Source of the DNA: Lysobacter_K sp043738095 | GTDB taxonomy: Bacteria; Pseudomonadota; Gammaproteobacteria; Xanthomonadales; Xanthomonadaceae | Direction: 5' to 3' | DNA: 64,000 bases | Assembly: GCA_043738095.1 (NCBI GenBank) | Contig: JAYSZI010000062.1 | Location: 18,606-82,605 of the forward strand | Part shown: piece after piece, positions 17,958 through 27,550 of the stretch | How the letters are laid out: each line of letters starts with the position of its first letter | How positions within the stretch are numbered: position 1 is the stretch's first letter | Notes under the pieces: generated by a model | Databases searched by the model: none | Seen by the model: only the letters and a program-made list of their open reading frames with translations | Told to the model about the DNA's origin: nothing | Translations under genes and position numbers: made by a program

Positions 17958-19621
17958 GCCATAGCCTCGGAGCGATCTGCGACAGGTGCGCGGGCCTCAA
18001 GCGTCGCCGGAACGAAGCGCGAGTCGGCCTCGGTTCGGTAAGGATGCGATGTCCAGCGATGGAAGCAGGCCTGCCAGTAATTGAACGTGCGTAGGTCGTC
18101 TGGCGTGCCCCAGCACAGGTAGTGGTCGACCTCGAAAATGCGGCAGCGCAAGCCAAGCGCCAGGGCATCCTCGATGCAGCTGTCGACGTAGTACTCGCCA
18201 TTGACGCACCCGCCGCGCGCGATCAGCGACTGCGCAGCGGCGACGAAGTCGGCGCCACGCTTGAAGGTGAAGGTGCCGATGACCAGCGGGTCCGTCGCAG
18301 GATCGCCTAGCGGCTGCTTGACCGACATGCCGGTCACCCAGTCACCTTCTGTGCGAACCCATCCGAAGTGCTCCGGGCGTCGGATCGCACCGGGATACCC
18401 GCGTGCTACCCAGACGATGACGTCTACGTCGGGGTCGTCGATCAGCACCTGCAGCGCGCGCTCGTCGTACAACGAGCCGTTGTCGCATGCGCCAATGGTC
18501 AGGCTAGCGCTCAAGTCCAGCACCGCCATTCCCAGCAGGCATGAACGTGCCTGGCCATCCGTGACCTCGGGCAACGTGACCCTCAGGCAGCCGGGTACGA
18601 GCACATCGAGGGCGAACTCGACGACGTCCAGTCCCGGCAGGTCGGCGCGCACCACAAAACAATGCAGGTCAGCCATCGGCAGATCTCTCACCGCCTGCGC
18701 CACCATCGGCTGTCCCGACACGGGAATGAGCGGCTTTGGGAGGGCATAGCCGTCTTGCGCGAAGCGGCTCCCTAGCCCGGCCATCGGGACGAGCACTGCG
18801 CCGCGCTGACGCGCCGTCGAGCGAGGCCCCCGGGTGCCGATCACACGAAACACATCGGACCAGTACCGGTAGTCGGCGAGATCCTCGGGCGTTCCCCACT
18901 GCATGAAATGCTCAAGCTCGTAGACCGCGATCTGGCGGCGGTCCTCCAGCAGTGGACGGTAGGCAAGGCTGGCGTAGAACTCGCCATTGAGTTGCAGATC
19001 CGCGCGCGCGAGCGTGCGTTCAAAGGCCTCGCGCATCAGCGCGGCCGTTGCGAAGTAGTAGGTGCCGCTCGAGGCGTACTCGCGCTCGGGGTGGTCGGTA
19101 TATGGCTGCTTTTCCTGGATCGCGACTACACGTCCGTTTTCGGTACGGACGTAGGCGTAGTTCGTGGAACCCAGCATGTGCGGGTGGAAACCCGTGTAGC
19201 AGGGAATGGCGCCTTCGACTCCGGTGTCGGCCACGAATCGCTTGAAGCCCTCGTAATCCCACACGCACGCGAAATCGCAGTAGTTAACGATCGCAGGGCG
19301 CGCCGGGTCCAGCAGGTCAAACGCCTGGGCCACCGCATGGACCGGCCCGAGTTTGTGCGGCTCGATACCGAGGACGCGACCGGTTGGACAGAGCGCGCGC
19401 AGGGTCTCTTCGAGGCGGAATTCCTTGCTCTGCAAGTGCTCGCGATTGCAGACGAAGACGAAGTCGGATTCGCCGGGGAACAGGTCCACGACGTGGCCGA
19501 TGATCGGCTTTCCCTCGACCTCGATCAGTGGCTTCGGGACGCGGTAACCGGCGCGCCGGAAGCGTTCCCCGTACCCCGACATCGGAACGATGATCTGCAT
19601 GCGCTGCGCGTCGCTGGCCAT
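17954..19621 (-). CDS. Tandem (two-domain) sugar-phosphate-type nucleotidyltransferase
   Basis: 555 aa from ATG 19621, two bases after the aldolase stop. Two complete NTP-transferase domains are joined head to tail. Domain 1 (about 8-270) starts IIVPMSGYGERFRRAGYRVP then KPLIEVEGKPIIGH. Domain 2 (about 290-540) starts VLVPMAGLGSRFAQDGYALP then KPLIPVSGQP. Both have the G-x-G-x-R-F loop, the Lys-Pro pair and a late NGEFY/NGEYY-WGTPEDL type segment. Either they use two different phosphorylated substrates or one is regulatory. The nucleotide is not predictable from sequence. The frame continues upstream to 19852, but that part is out of phase in the aldolase gene. Confidence 0.88.
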   Translation of the reverse strand: MASDAQRMQIIVPMSGYGERFRRAGYRVPKPLIEVEGKPIIGHVVDLFPGESDFVFVCNREHLQSKEFRLEETLRALCPTGRVLGIEPHKLGPVHAVAQAFDLLDPARPAIVNYCDFACVWDYEGFKRFVADTGVEGAIPCYTGFHPHMLGSTNYAYVRTENGRVVAIQEKQPYTDHPEREYASSGTYYFATAALMREAFERTLARADLQLNGEFYASLAYRPLLEDRRQIAVYELEHFMQWGTPEDLADYRYWSDVFRVIGTRGPRSTARQRGAVLVPMAGLGSRFAQDGYALPKPLIPVSGQPMVAQAVRDLPMADLHCFVVRADLPGLDVVEFALDVLVPGCLRVTLPEVTDGQARSCLLGMAVLDLSASLTIGACDNGSLYDERALQVLIDDPDVDVIVWVARGYPGAIRRPEHFGWVRTEGDWVTGMSVKQPLGDPATDPLVIGTFTFKRGADFVAAAQSLIARGGCVNGEYYVDSCIEDALALGLRCRIFEVDHYLCWGTPDDLRTFNYWQACFHRWTSHPYRTEADSRFVPATLEARAPVADRSEAMA

Positions 19622-19623
19622 GG

Positions 19624-20673
19624 TCAGGCAGGCACCGCGGCGCGCTGCTTCGCGCGTCGGTACGCCTCGGCGTCCCAGGTGGTGAGTGCTTCGACTTCTT
19701 CGGCCGGTAGCGGCATCAGCACGTCGTCGGCGCGTAACCGCAGGCCGAGCATCGCCAGGCATTCGAGCATCGCTGCTGCGCCGGTCGACATGTCTGGCGA
19801 CACCAGTACGCCTGCGCCCGGCACCAGCGCGAACGTCACTTCCGCGCTGCATTCACTCCTGTGTCTTGCGAGCGCCGCAGAGAGGGCTTCGCCAGACTCG
19901 AGCACCAGCGCCCTGGATCCAAGAAAAACGGCGTGATCCGGATACAGCGGTGGCGCGCAGGCCGCCCGGAGCGCGACTGGATCCGTCGCAAGGCCGTGAA
20001 CCGGCGCTTCCGACTCGATCCGCCATCCGATGTCGTTGGCATGTTCAAGCGCGATAACGTCGGCAGCAGGTGCGACCCGCGCGGGCACTTGCAATCTTCT
20101 CTCGACGTCGCGAACGAGAGTCTCTACCTCTCGCGCGTTGGCGCCGGCTACGACGAGGCCATGGTTGGCGAGCACCAGCACAGCCGGAGTGGCCGGGCCC
20201 CGTGCCAGAGCGTCAGAGATGGCTGCCGTCAGCGGTTGACCCGGGCGCGCATACGGCACCCAGGCCCACGGCAGGCCCGCAAGCCGATCGGCAAGGCGCG
20301 CGCTGCCGTCGCGGGTGACCGCGTAGGCCAGCGTAGAAACGCAATGCACATGTGCGACACAGCGCTGCGGCATCAGCGCATGCAGGGCGGTCTCGATCGA
20401 AGGCCGCTGATTGGCGGGCGCCATGGCGGAGAGCCGAGCTTCGGCGTCATCGCGACCGAGTGCGTCACGGACCTGGTGCAGATCGAGGGCCACGAACACC
20501 TCGTCGCGGTCCGCATGGGCGAGCCATGTGCCCGAAGCCTTCACCCAGAGAACGTTGTCCGCCTTGAGCGACGTATTGCCGCCCCCCCCCTGCACGAGCA
20601 AGGGATCGGCCCCGAGCAGGAGCGAAAGCGCAACCAGTTCCGCTGGCGGGCGGTTCTTCAATGACACCGTCAT
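19624..20673 (-). CDS. Class II aldolase/adducin-family protein
   Basis: 349 aa, first gene of the nine-gene operon, with GGAAGGA ahead of ATG 20673. The N-terminus carries the phosphate-binding GGGGNTSLK loop. The zinc site supplies His residues in VAHVHCVSTLAYAVTRDG, and VLVLANHGLVVAG follows later. This layout is closest to aldolase domains of the rhamnulose-1-phosphate aldolase/YuxG type. A C-terminal extension of about 130 residues has no motif I know. It probably forms or cleaves a phosphorylated sugar or polyol. The GGGG loop is written with nine consecutive G bases (minus strand), a possible slippage tract. Confidence 0.85.
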   Translation of the reverse strand: MTVSLKNRPPAELVALSLLLGADPLLVQGGGGNTSLKADNVLWVKASGTWLAHADRDEVFVALDLHQVRDALGRDDAEARLSAMAPANQRPSIETALHALMPQRCVAHVHCVSTLAYAVTRDGSARLADRLAGLPWAWVPYARPGQPLTAAISDALARGPATPAVLVLANHGLVVAGANAREVETLVRDVERRLQVPARVAPAADVIALEHANDIGWRIESEAPVHGLATDPVALRAACAPPLYPDHAVFLGSRALVLESGEALSAALARHRSECSAEVTFALVPGAGVLVSPDMSTGAAAMLECLAMLGLRLRADDVLMPLPAEEVEALTTWDAEAYRRAKQRAAVPA

Positions 20674-20897
20674 CGTTGGGTCCTTCCAAACAGGTGTGAG
20701 CAGCGACGTCCCTCATGTCGCGCTGGAAGCATAGTGTATTTTTCTGGCATTGGTGCCACACTCGAAAGACTCGCTGGGCGGACCTGAAACCCGTACGGCA
20801 GCGCCACGGCGGTCTCTCCGGCGACGTGCGTGAGATTGCAGTGTGAGCAGGGAAGCGCGCCGTAGTGCGGCGTAGTGCATACAAGGACGTTCCGCTG
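20674..20897. promoter_or_regulatory. Divergent promoter region between glycan operon and NRPS cluster
   Basis: 224 bases separate the two outward-reading operons, so both promoters should lie here. A short palindrome, TGGCA-TTGG-TGCCA, is at 20745-20758, next to an A/T-rich patch (TATTTTT and, on the other strand, AAAAATACACTATG) that could hold a -10 for the leftward operon. No convincing -35/-10 pair is visible for either direction. AAGGA at 20883-20887 precedes the first NRPS ATG. Confidence 0.45.
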
Positions 20898-23800
20898 ATG
20901 ACTGACTTCGAGCAGCGCGTTGCGCATCTTTCTCCGGCCAAGCGCGAGCTCCTTCGCAGGCTCGCAGGGGAGAAACGAGCGCAGTCCAGCCGCATTAAGC
21001 GGCGTGACCGACCCGCTCGCATCCCTCTCACATTTGGACAGCGCCGCCTGTGGTTTCTCGACCGCATGTCACCCGGCGTGCCGGCCTACAACGTGCCGGC
21101 CGCGCTTTGGCTCCGCGGTCCGCTCGATCGCCACCACTTGCGCAGCGTGGTCCAGGCGCTGCTTGATCGGTACGAAACACTGCGTACGCGCTTCGCACAC
21201 CACGACGGCGAGCCTTGGCAAGAGATCGTCGAAGGCGTGACCGTACCCTGGCGCGAACTCACGGCGACGGGGCAGGGGGAAGAGGCCGTGTCGTGTGCGC
21301 TTGAACTCATGCGCGCGGAGATTGCGCGGCCGTTCGATCTCGAACGCGACGCGATGATCCGCGCCGCGCTCATACGTGTCTCGGACGACCTCCACCTGTT
21401 CGTGCTGAGCTGGCACCACATCGCGATCGACGGCACCTCGCGTAACGCCTTGCTCGCGGAGCTTCAGAAGAACTACAACCGTCTGTGCGCGGGGGAAGGT
21501 CCGGATACCGTGGCTCCGGACCTGCAGTTGGCCGACTACGCGCTCTGGCAACACGAGACGTTCGGCGGCGAAGGACTCGATACGCAACTCGCCTACTGGC
21601 ACGACACGCTCGATGCGGCGCCGGCAGTGATCGACTGGCCGTCGGACCGGCCGCGTCTCCCGTATCCGAGCGGGAACGGTGCGGTTTTGCGCGTCGCGGT
21701 GCCGCCCGGTATCGCTGCGGCAGTGGAAGCCTTCGCTAAGGCGACGACGAGCACGCCGTCCATGTTGTATCTAGCGGCCTACCAAGCGGTCATTGGTCGC
21801 TACACGGGCAAGCAGGACGTTGTCGTCAGCATGGGTTCGGCGGGGCGGGGGCGGGCAGAACTCGAACCGCTTGTGGGATTCCTCGTGAACACCGTCCCGG
21901 TGCGTGCTCGCTGGGAGCGGACGACATCATTTCGTGCACTGCTGGAATCGTGTCGGGAAAGTGTGCTGGGTGCGCTTCACCATGCGGACGCGCCGCTGGA
22001 TCGCATCCTCGACGTGGCCCGTGCGTCGCGTTCGGCGGGGGTCGCCGCGTTCGCGCAGGCGATGTTCTTCTACCAGAGCTATCCGCGCGCGCACTTGGCG
22101 ATGACAGGGCTCGAGGTGGAAAACTTATCGGATGCTTGTCTCTCGACCGGCACTGCGAAGGCTGACCTTAGCCTCCTGATGGATGCGTCTGAGCTGGTTT
22201 TCGAATACTCAACCGACCTCTTTGATGCCGATCGCATCGAGCGTATGGGCGGGCATCTGTTGACGCTGCTGGCGGCGGGCATCGAGAGGCCAGAGACGCC
22301 GGTTTCGCGGCTGCCGCTGCTTACCCAAGATGAAACCTCGCAGTTGACCCGGTGGAACTCGACCCAGCGTCCTCTGCCAACCCCCGCCACCATCGAGATC
22401 CTGGTGTCGCGTCAGGTCGCGGCGACGCCCGCGGCAACTGCGATCCGCTTCGGAACGAGAGCGATCAGCTACGACGAACTCGATCGACGCTCGGATGTGC
22501 TCGCCGAAGAACTCCGCGGTCATGGGGTCAGGGGCGGCGTGCTCGTCGGGTTGTACGTGGACCGCACGCCCGAAATGGTGGTGGGACTGCTCGGCATCCT
22601 GAAGGCCGGCGGGGCCTACGTGCCGATGGACCCCGCCTATCCGAAAGAACGCCTCGACTACATGCTCGAGGTCTCCCTGGCCGGCGTGGTCGTGACGCAG
22701 GCTGGCCTGGCACACAACTTCGCTTCCGGCGTCGCGGCGGTAGTCGTAGATGCGGCGAGCGAATTGCCGCACACCCGATTACACCCACCGGCGTACGACG
22801 CGACGCCCGACGACCCGGCCTATGTGATCTTCACCTCAGGCAGCACAGGGCGCCCGAAAGGCGTTGAGATTTCGCGGCGTTCCGCGGTCAACCTGCTGCA
22901 ATCGGTCGCGCGTGCCCCCGGTGTGACCGGGACCGACCGTGTCTGCGCGATCAGCACGCTGTCGTTCGACATCGCTCTGTTCGAGCTGGTGCTGCCGCTT
23001 ACGGTGGGTGCAACTATCCTGCTCATTGACCGGGACACTGCCCGAGATGGGCGCGCGTTGCGGCGGCGCATTGAGTCGGACGCGCCGACAGTCATACAGG
23101 CGACGCCGGCGACGTGGCGCATGCTGCTCGAAGCGGGCTGGCGCGGCGGGCCGGCGCTCCGACTGATCTCCACCGGCGAGGCCTTGCCACGGGAATTGGC
23201 GAAGCGCCTTGCGCCGTGTGGTGGCGAGCTGTGGAACCTTTATGGGCCGACGGAAACGACGGTCTATTCGGCACTCACGCGCGTGGACGCCGGCGATGGC
23301 CCGGTGCTCGTCGGCCGTCCCGTCGACAACACGCAGATCCACATCGTGGACCTCGAACTGCAGCTGGTGCCGGTCGGCATACCGGGCGAATTGCTGATCG
23401 GCGGGCTTGGGCTAGCGACCGCGTACCGGGGTAGGCCAGATCTCACCGCCGAGAAATTCATTCCGGACACCTTGGGCGGCACACCGGGGCAACGCTTGTA
23501 CCGCACCGGAGACCTCGCTTCGTGGCGGCCCGATGGGACGATCGAAGTGGTCGGACGCATTGACCATCAAATCAAGCTTCGCGGCTTCCGGATCGAGCTG
23601 GGCGAGATCGAGACGGTGTTGTCACGGCATCCGGCCGTGTCGCAGGCGGTGGTGTATTGCCGTGAAGACCAGCCCGGAGACCGCCGACTGGTGGCCTACG
23701 TCACGACGCGTGCGGACACCTCCGCTGACGCGCTGCGCGAACACCTCCAGGCGGCGCTCCCGGATTACATGGTGCCTAGTGCGTACGTAATGCTCGAGCA

Positions 23801-24212
23801 GTTTGCACTGACGCCAAACGGCAAGGTGGATCGAAAGGCGCTTCCGCCGCCCCTGAGCGTGGCGACAGGCTCGTCCGAAATCATGCATCCCCGGACGCCG
23901 GAAGAGCAGGAACTGTGCATGCTGTGGCGGCAGGTGCTCAACCTTGAGCATGTGGGACCGCGCTCAAATTTCTTTGATCTGGGCGGTCATTCGTTATTGG
24001 CAACCCAGCTGTTGTCGCGGATCGCGCAGACGTTCGCCGTCGACCTCCCGCTGCGAGCCCTTTTTGAGTCGCCAACATTGGAAGGTCTCGCCGCGCGCGT
24101 AGCAGCCGAACGCGACCTGATGCCGCTGGGCGATCTCGATGCCCTGCTCACTGAGCTCGAGGGCCTGAGCGACGACGACGCCAGGCGCCTGACTTCTGGA
24201 GAGCGCGCATGA
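20898..24212 (+). CDS. Non-ribosomal peptide synthetase, module 1 (C-A-T)
   Basis: 1104 aa. An N-terminal docking-like helix (HLSPAKRELLRRLAG) leads into a condensation domain with intact HHIAIDG (His173-His174, Asp178). The adenylation domain follows (FTSGSTGRPKG, NLYGPTETTVYS, YRTGDLASW, NGKVDRK), then the carrier domain LGGHSLL with Ser1032. Reading pocket positions by eye against GrsA gives D-I-F-Q-I-T-L-V-Y-K, which I cannot assign to an amino acid. The first module has a C domain although nothing precedes it, so it may accept an acyl starter and give an N-acylated peptide (inference). The start is the ATG that matches the start of the paralogous module 2. ATGA overlap with the next gene. 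Confidence 0.92.
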   Translation: MTDFEQRVAHLSPAKRELLRRLAGEKRAQSSRIKRRDRPARIPLTFGQRRLWFLDRMSPGVPAYNVPAALWLRGPLDRHHLRSVVQALLDRYETLRTRFAHHDGEPWQEIVEGVTVPWRELTATGQGEEAVSCALELMRAEIARPFDLERDAMIRAALIRVSDDLHLFVLSWHHIAIDGTSRNALLAELQKNYNRLCAGEGPDTVAPDLQLADYALWQHETFGGEGLDTQLAYWHDTLDAAPAVIDWPSDRPRLPYPSGNGAVLRVAVPPGIAAAVEAFAKATTSTPSMLYLAAYQAVIGRYTGKQDVVVSMGSAGRGRAELEPLVGFLVNTVPVRARWERTTSFRALLESCRESVLGALHHADAPLDRILDVARASRSAGVAAFAQAMFFYQSYPRAHLAMTGLEVENLSDACLSTGTAKADLSLLMDASELVFEYSTDLFDADRIERMGGHLLTLLAAGIERPETPVSRLPLLTQDETSQLTRWNSTQRPLPTPATIEILVSRQVAATPAATAIRFGTRAISYDELDRRSDVLAEELRGHGVRGGVLVGLYVDRTPEMVVGLLGILKAGGAYVPMDPAYPKERLDYMLEVSLAGVVVTQAGLAHNFASGVAAVVVDAASELPHTRLHPPAYDATPDDPAYVIFTSGSTGRPKGVEISRRSAVNLLQSVARAPGVTGTDRVCAISTLSFDIALFELVLPLTVGATILLIDRDTARDGRALRRRIESDAPTVIQATPATWRMLLEAGWRGGPALRLISTGEALPRELAKRLAPCGGELWNLYGPTETTVYSALTRVDAGDGPVLVGRPVDNTQIHIVDLELQLVPVGIPGELLIGGLGLATAYRGRPDLTAEKFIPDTLGGTPGQRLYRTGDLASWRPDGTIEVVGRIDHQIKLRGFRIELGEIETVLSRHPAVSQAVVYCREDQPGDRRLVAYVTTRADTSADALREHLQAALPDYMVPSAYVMLEQFALTPNGKVDRKALPPPLSVATGSSEIMHPRTPEEQELCMLWRQVLNLEHVGPRSNFFDLGGHSLLATQLLSRIAQTFAVDLPLRALFESPTLEGLAARVAAERDLMPLGDLDALLTELEGLSDDDARRLTSGERA

Positions 24213-27200
24213 CGGATCTTGCACAACGGCTTGCGGGCCTTTCGCCCGAAAAGCGCGCCTTGTTGATGCAGCAACTTGGCCGGCAGTCCACTAGGCCGCC
24301 AGCTAGCACCCTCGTCGGCCGAGAGCGGCCGTCACGGTTGCCGCTCTCCTCCGCGCAGCAGCGCCTCTGGGTTCTCGACCAGTTGGATCCGGGAGCAGCG
24401 ACGTACAACGTAACGCTCAGCCTCTGGCTCGATGGACCGCTCGACCGCGACACGCTCGTAGGCGTGCTGGGGGAAATCGTCGGTCGCCATGAGAGCTTGC
24501 GAACGGTGTTCTGCAGCGACGCTGAAGGCCCCTTCCAAAAAATTCTTGCACCGGCGCCTTTCGACCTCGTCTGTCATGACGTTTCCGACGCGACAGGTTC
24601 GGCGGCCGAAACCAAGGCGTTCGACCTCGCGCGCCTTGAAGCGGCGCGTCCGTTTTCCCTGTCCGACGGACCCGTGTTCCGAGCCGAGTTGATGCGGCTC
24701 AGCGCGCACCGACACCTGCTGGTGCTCAACGCTCACCACATCGCAGTCGACGGCTGGTCGCTCTCCATCCTGAATACCGAACTGCGCCAGCTGTACGACG
24801 CGTTCCTCGCCGAGCAACCGTCGCCCCTGCAGCCGCTCACCGTGCAGTACGCGGACTACGCACTGTGGCAACGCGAAGAACTAGAAAGCCCAGCGATGGC
24901 GCGCCAGCTCAGCTACTGGAGCGAACACCTCGCCGGACTGCTTCCTGTGCTGGACCTGCCGGGTGACCGTGCGCGCCCGCCCGTGCAGAGCCATCGTGGC
25001 GCGACGCTGCGTTTTGCACTCGAGCCCGCTGTGTTCGAGGGAATGCGACAACTCGCACGCAGCAGCGGCGCCACGCCATTCATGGTGCTGCTGGCGGCGT
25101 ATTCGGTTGTACTGATGCGCCACTGCGGTCAAGACGACCTTGTCATCGGGGCCGGCGTCGCAAACCGCCGGCGCCAGGAGCTGGAATCGGTGGTCGGTTT
25201 CTTCGTGAACACGCTGGCCCTGCGGGTCGATGTGAGCGGCAACCCGTCGTTTCGGGATCTGCTAGCGCGCGTGCGCGAAGTCACGCTGGGTGGCTACTCG
25301 AATCAGGACATTCCGGTGGAGCGCGTCATGGAGGTGCTCGAGCTGGAACGCACGATGAGCTACTCGCCGTTGTTCCAGACGATGGTTTTCTACCAGAACT
25401 TCCCCTCGGCCCACACCGCCCCTTCGGGGCTGCGGCAGTCACCCGTGCATTTCGACCAGATCAACGGCGGCACCTCGCGTTGCGATCTGAGCGTGTTCGC
25501 TTCAGAGCAAGAGGGTTCACTGTCCCTCTTTCTTGAATACGCAACCGACCTGTTTGATGCGGACACCATCGTTCGCCTCGCCGCACACGTGCAGGAGTTG
25601 CTGCGGAATTGCGTGGCCCAGCCCGATGCGCGCATCGGCGAGCTCGAAATCCTCACGCCAGACGAGAAGCTCGACCTTCTGCAAAGGTGGAATGACACGG
25701 CACGCGCTGCCGACGGGGCTTCGACAGTCGACCAATGCCTGCTGGAGCAATGCGCTCGCACGCCGGAAGCGATCGCGGTGGAGCAGGGGGACGAGCGTCT
25801 GACGTATGGGGCGCTGGACGAGGCATCAGCCGCGCTCACAGCACACCTGCGCGCGCTGGGCGTCGGATGCGGCGCGCGCGTTGGTCTGATGGTGGAGCGC
25901 ACGCCGCGCATGCTGGTCGGCATGCTGGGGATCCTGCGCGCCGGCGCGGCCTACGTGCCGCTCGACCCCGCGTACCCGCATGAGCGGCTTGCGTGGATGC
26001 TCGAGGACGCCGAAGTAGCAGCGGTGGTCAGCGATCGGGCGTCGGTGGATCGTCTCCCCAACGTCGCCGCACCCCTGGTGCTGATCGACGAGCTGACTCC
26101 GCCGTGTGCGAACGCGGACGGAGCGATTGACGGCCCAGGGCCGGACGACATTGCCTACGTCATCTTTACTTCGGGCTCGACCGGGCGCCCCAAGGGGGTT
26201 GCCGTCCCGCACCGCGCTGTCGTCAACTTCCTGCGTTCGATGGCAACCCGACCGGGCCTGTGCGCCCACGACGTGGTCTGCGCTGTCACCACGCTGTCAT
26301 TCGATATCGCGGTACTCGAACTCCTGCTTCCGCTGTCGGTGGGCGCACGCGTGGCGCTCACTGACCGCGTAACAGTCAGCGACGGCGCCGCCCTTGCCGC
26401 GCACCTCGACGCCTGCGGCGCGACCGTCATGCAGGCGACTCCCGCGACATGGCGCCTCCTCATCGGTGCCGGCTGGGCAGGCAGGCCGGGCCTGCGCATT
26501 CTGTGCGGCGGAGAAGCGCTGACACGCGACCTGGCCGATGCATTGCTCGTGCGCGGTGCCGAAGTCTGGAACCTCTACGGCCCCACCGAAACCACCGTCT
26601 GGTCGTGCGTCGAAGAGGTAAAGGCTGGCGACGGTCCGATCTCGATCGGCCGGCCGATCGACAACACGCGTGTACACATTGCCGATCGCCGATCGCAGCT
26701 CGCCCCGGTCGGCGTTCCGGGTGAACTCCTGATCGGTGGCGACGGCGTGGCCCTGGGATACATCGGCCGTGCGGACCTGACGGCGGAGCGCTTCATTGCC
26801 GATCCGTGGGGACCTCCCGGCGCGCGGCTCTACCGCACGGGCGACTTGGCGCGGTGGCGCGCCGATGGTCGGCTCGAAGTGGTCGGCCGCCTCGACTACC
26901 AGATCAAGCTTCGCGGCTATCGCATCGAACTCGGTGAAATCGAGTCGGTACTGGTATCGACGCCGGGTATTCGTCAGGCGATCGTCGTGTGCCGTGAAGA
27001 CCGCGCCGGCGACCGACGCCTCGTCGCTTATGTCACTGGGGATTCACTCCCGACGGTCGAATCGCTCCAAGCCGCCGCGCGTGCTCGCCTGCCCGAGTAT
27101 ATGGTGCCGTCCGCCTACGTCCGCCTGGATGCGTTTCCGCTGACGCCGAACGGGAAGGTCGACCGCAAGCTCCTTCCCGCACCAGAGCGCGAGCGTGTAG

Positions 27201-27550
27201 TGGCCGCGGCATCGACGCCGCGCACTGCGGACGAAGCAACCCTCGCTTCGCTGTGGGCGGAGGTGCTCGGCGTGGCGGCGGTCGGAATCCACGACGACTT
27301 CTTCGCCCTCGGTGGCCATTCGCTTCTGGCGACGCAGCTGCTCACCCGCATCCAATCGGCGTTCGGCGAGGAGCTGACTCTGCGCATGGTGTTCGACGCC
27401 CCGACGGTGGCCCAGTTCGCGGAACGAGTGCTCGCGTCGCGCGTGGAAACCATCGATGCGGACGCACTAGCTGGCATGCTCGATCAGCTCGAAGGCCTTT
27501 CCGAAGATGACATCCAGGCGCTGCTGGCCGGGGAAGGGCAGACGGCGTGA
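24209..27550 (+). CDS. Non-ribosomal peptide synthetase, module 2 (C-A-T), glycine-type code
   Basis: 1113 aa, same architecture as module 1 and clearly its paralogue. The condensation motif is HHIAVDG (His176-His177, Asp181). The adenylation domain has IFTSGSTGRPKGV and NLYGPTETTVWS, and the carrier Ser1038 lies in LGGHSLLATQLL. Pocket residues read D-I-L-Q-L-G-L-V-W-K, one conservative change from the known glycine code DILQLGLIWK, so glycine is the predicted substrate. No epimerisation or methylation domain is present. It is coupled to both neighbours through four-base overlaps (ATGA, GTGA). Confidence 0.93.
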   Translation: MTDLAQRLAGLSPEKRALLMQQLGRQSTRPPASTLVGRERPSRLPLSSAQQRLWVLDQLDPGAATYNVTLSLWLDGPLDRDTLVGVLGEIVGRHESLRTVFCSDAEGPFQKILAPAPFDLVCHDVSDATGSAAETKAFDLARLEAARPFSLSDGPVFRAELMRLSAHRHLLVLNAHHIAVDGWSLSILNTELRQLYDAFLAEQPSPLQPLTVQYADYALWQREELESPAMARQLSYWSEHLAGLLPVLDLPGDRARPPVQSHRGATLRFALEPAVFEGMRQLARSSGATPFMVLLAAYSVVLMRHCGQDDLVIGAGVANRRRQELESVVGFFVNTLALRVDVSGNPSFRDLLARVREVTLGGYSNQDIPVERVMEVLELERTMSYSPLFQTMVFYQNFPSAHTAPSGLRQSPVHFDQINGGTSRCDLSVFASEQEGSLSLFLEYATDLFDADTIVRLAAHVQELLRNCVAQPDARIGELEILTPDEKLDLLQRWNDTARAADGASTVDQCLLEQCARTPEAIAVEQGDERLTYGALDEASAALTAHLRALGVGCGARVGLMVERTPRMLVGMLGILRAGAAYVPLDPAYPHERLAWMLEDAEVAAVVSDRASVDRLPNVAAPLVLIDELTPPCANADGAIDGPGPDDIAYVIFTSGSTGRPKGVAVPHRAVVNFLRSMATRPGLCAHDVVCAVTTLSFDIAVLELLLPLSVGARVALTDRVTVSDGAALAAHLDACGATVMQATPATWRLLIGAGWAGRPGLRILCGGEALTRDLADALLVRGAEVWNLYGPTETTVWSCVEEVKAGDGPISIGRPIDNTRVHIADRRSQLAPVGVPGELLIGGDGVALGYIGRADLTAERFIADPWGPPGARLYRTGDLARWRADGRLEVVGRLDYQIKLRGYRIELGEIESVLVSTPGIRQAIVVCREDRAGDRRLVAYVTGDSLPTVESLQAAARARLPEYMVPSAYVRLDAFPLTPNGKVDRKLLPAPERERVVAAASTPRTADEATLASLWAEVLGVAAVGIHDDFFALGGHSLLATQLLTRIQSAFGEELTLRMVFDAPTVAQFAERVLASRVETIDADALAGMLDQLEGLSEDDIQALLAGEGQTA

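Noticed and set aside
19622..19852. Upstream extension of the nucleotidyltransferase frame
   Set aside because: Arg-rich nonsense inside the aldolase gene; the domain begins directly after ATG 19621.
20735..20760. Sigma-54 promoter (TGGCAC seen on the minus strand)
   Set aside because: The -12 TTGC element is not at the required spacing; the word is part of the short palindrome.
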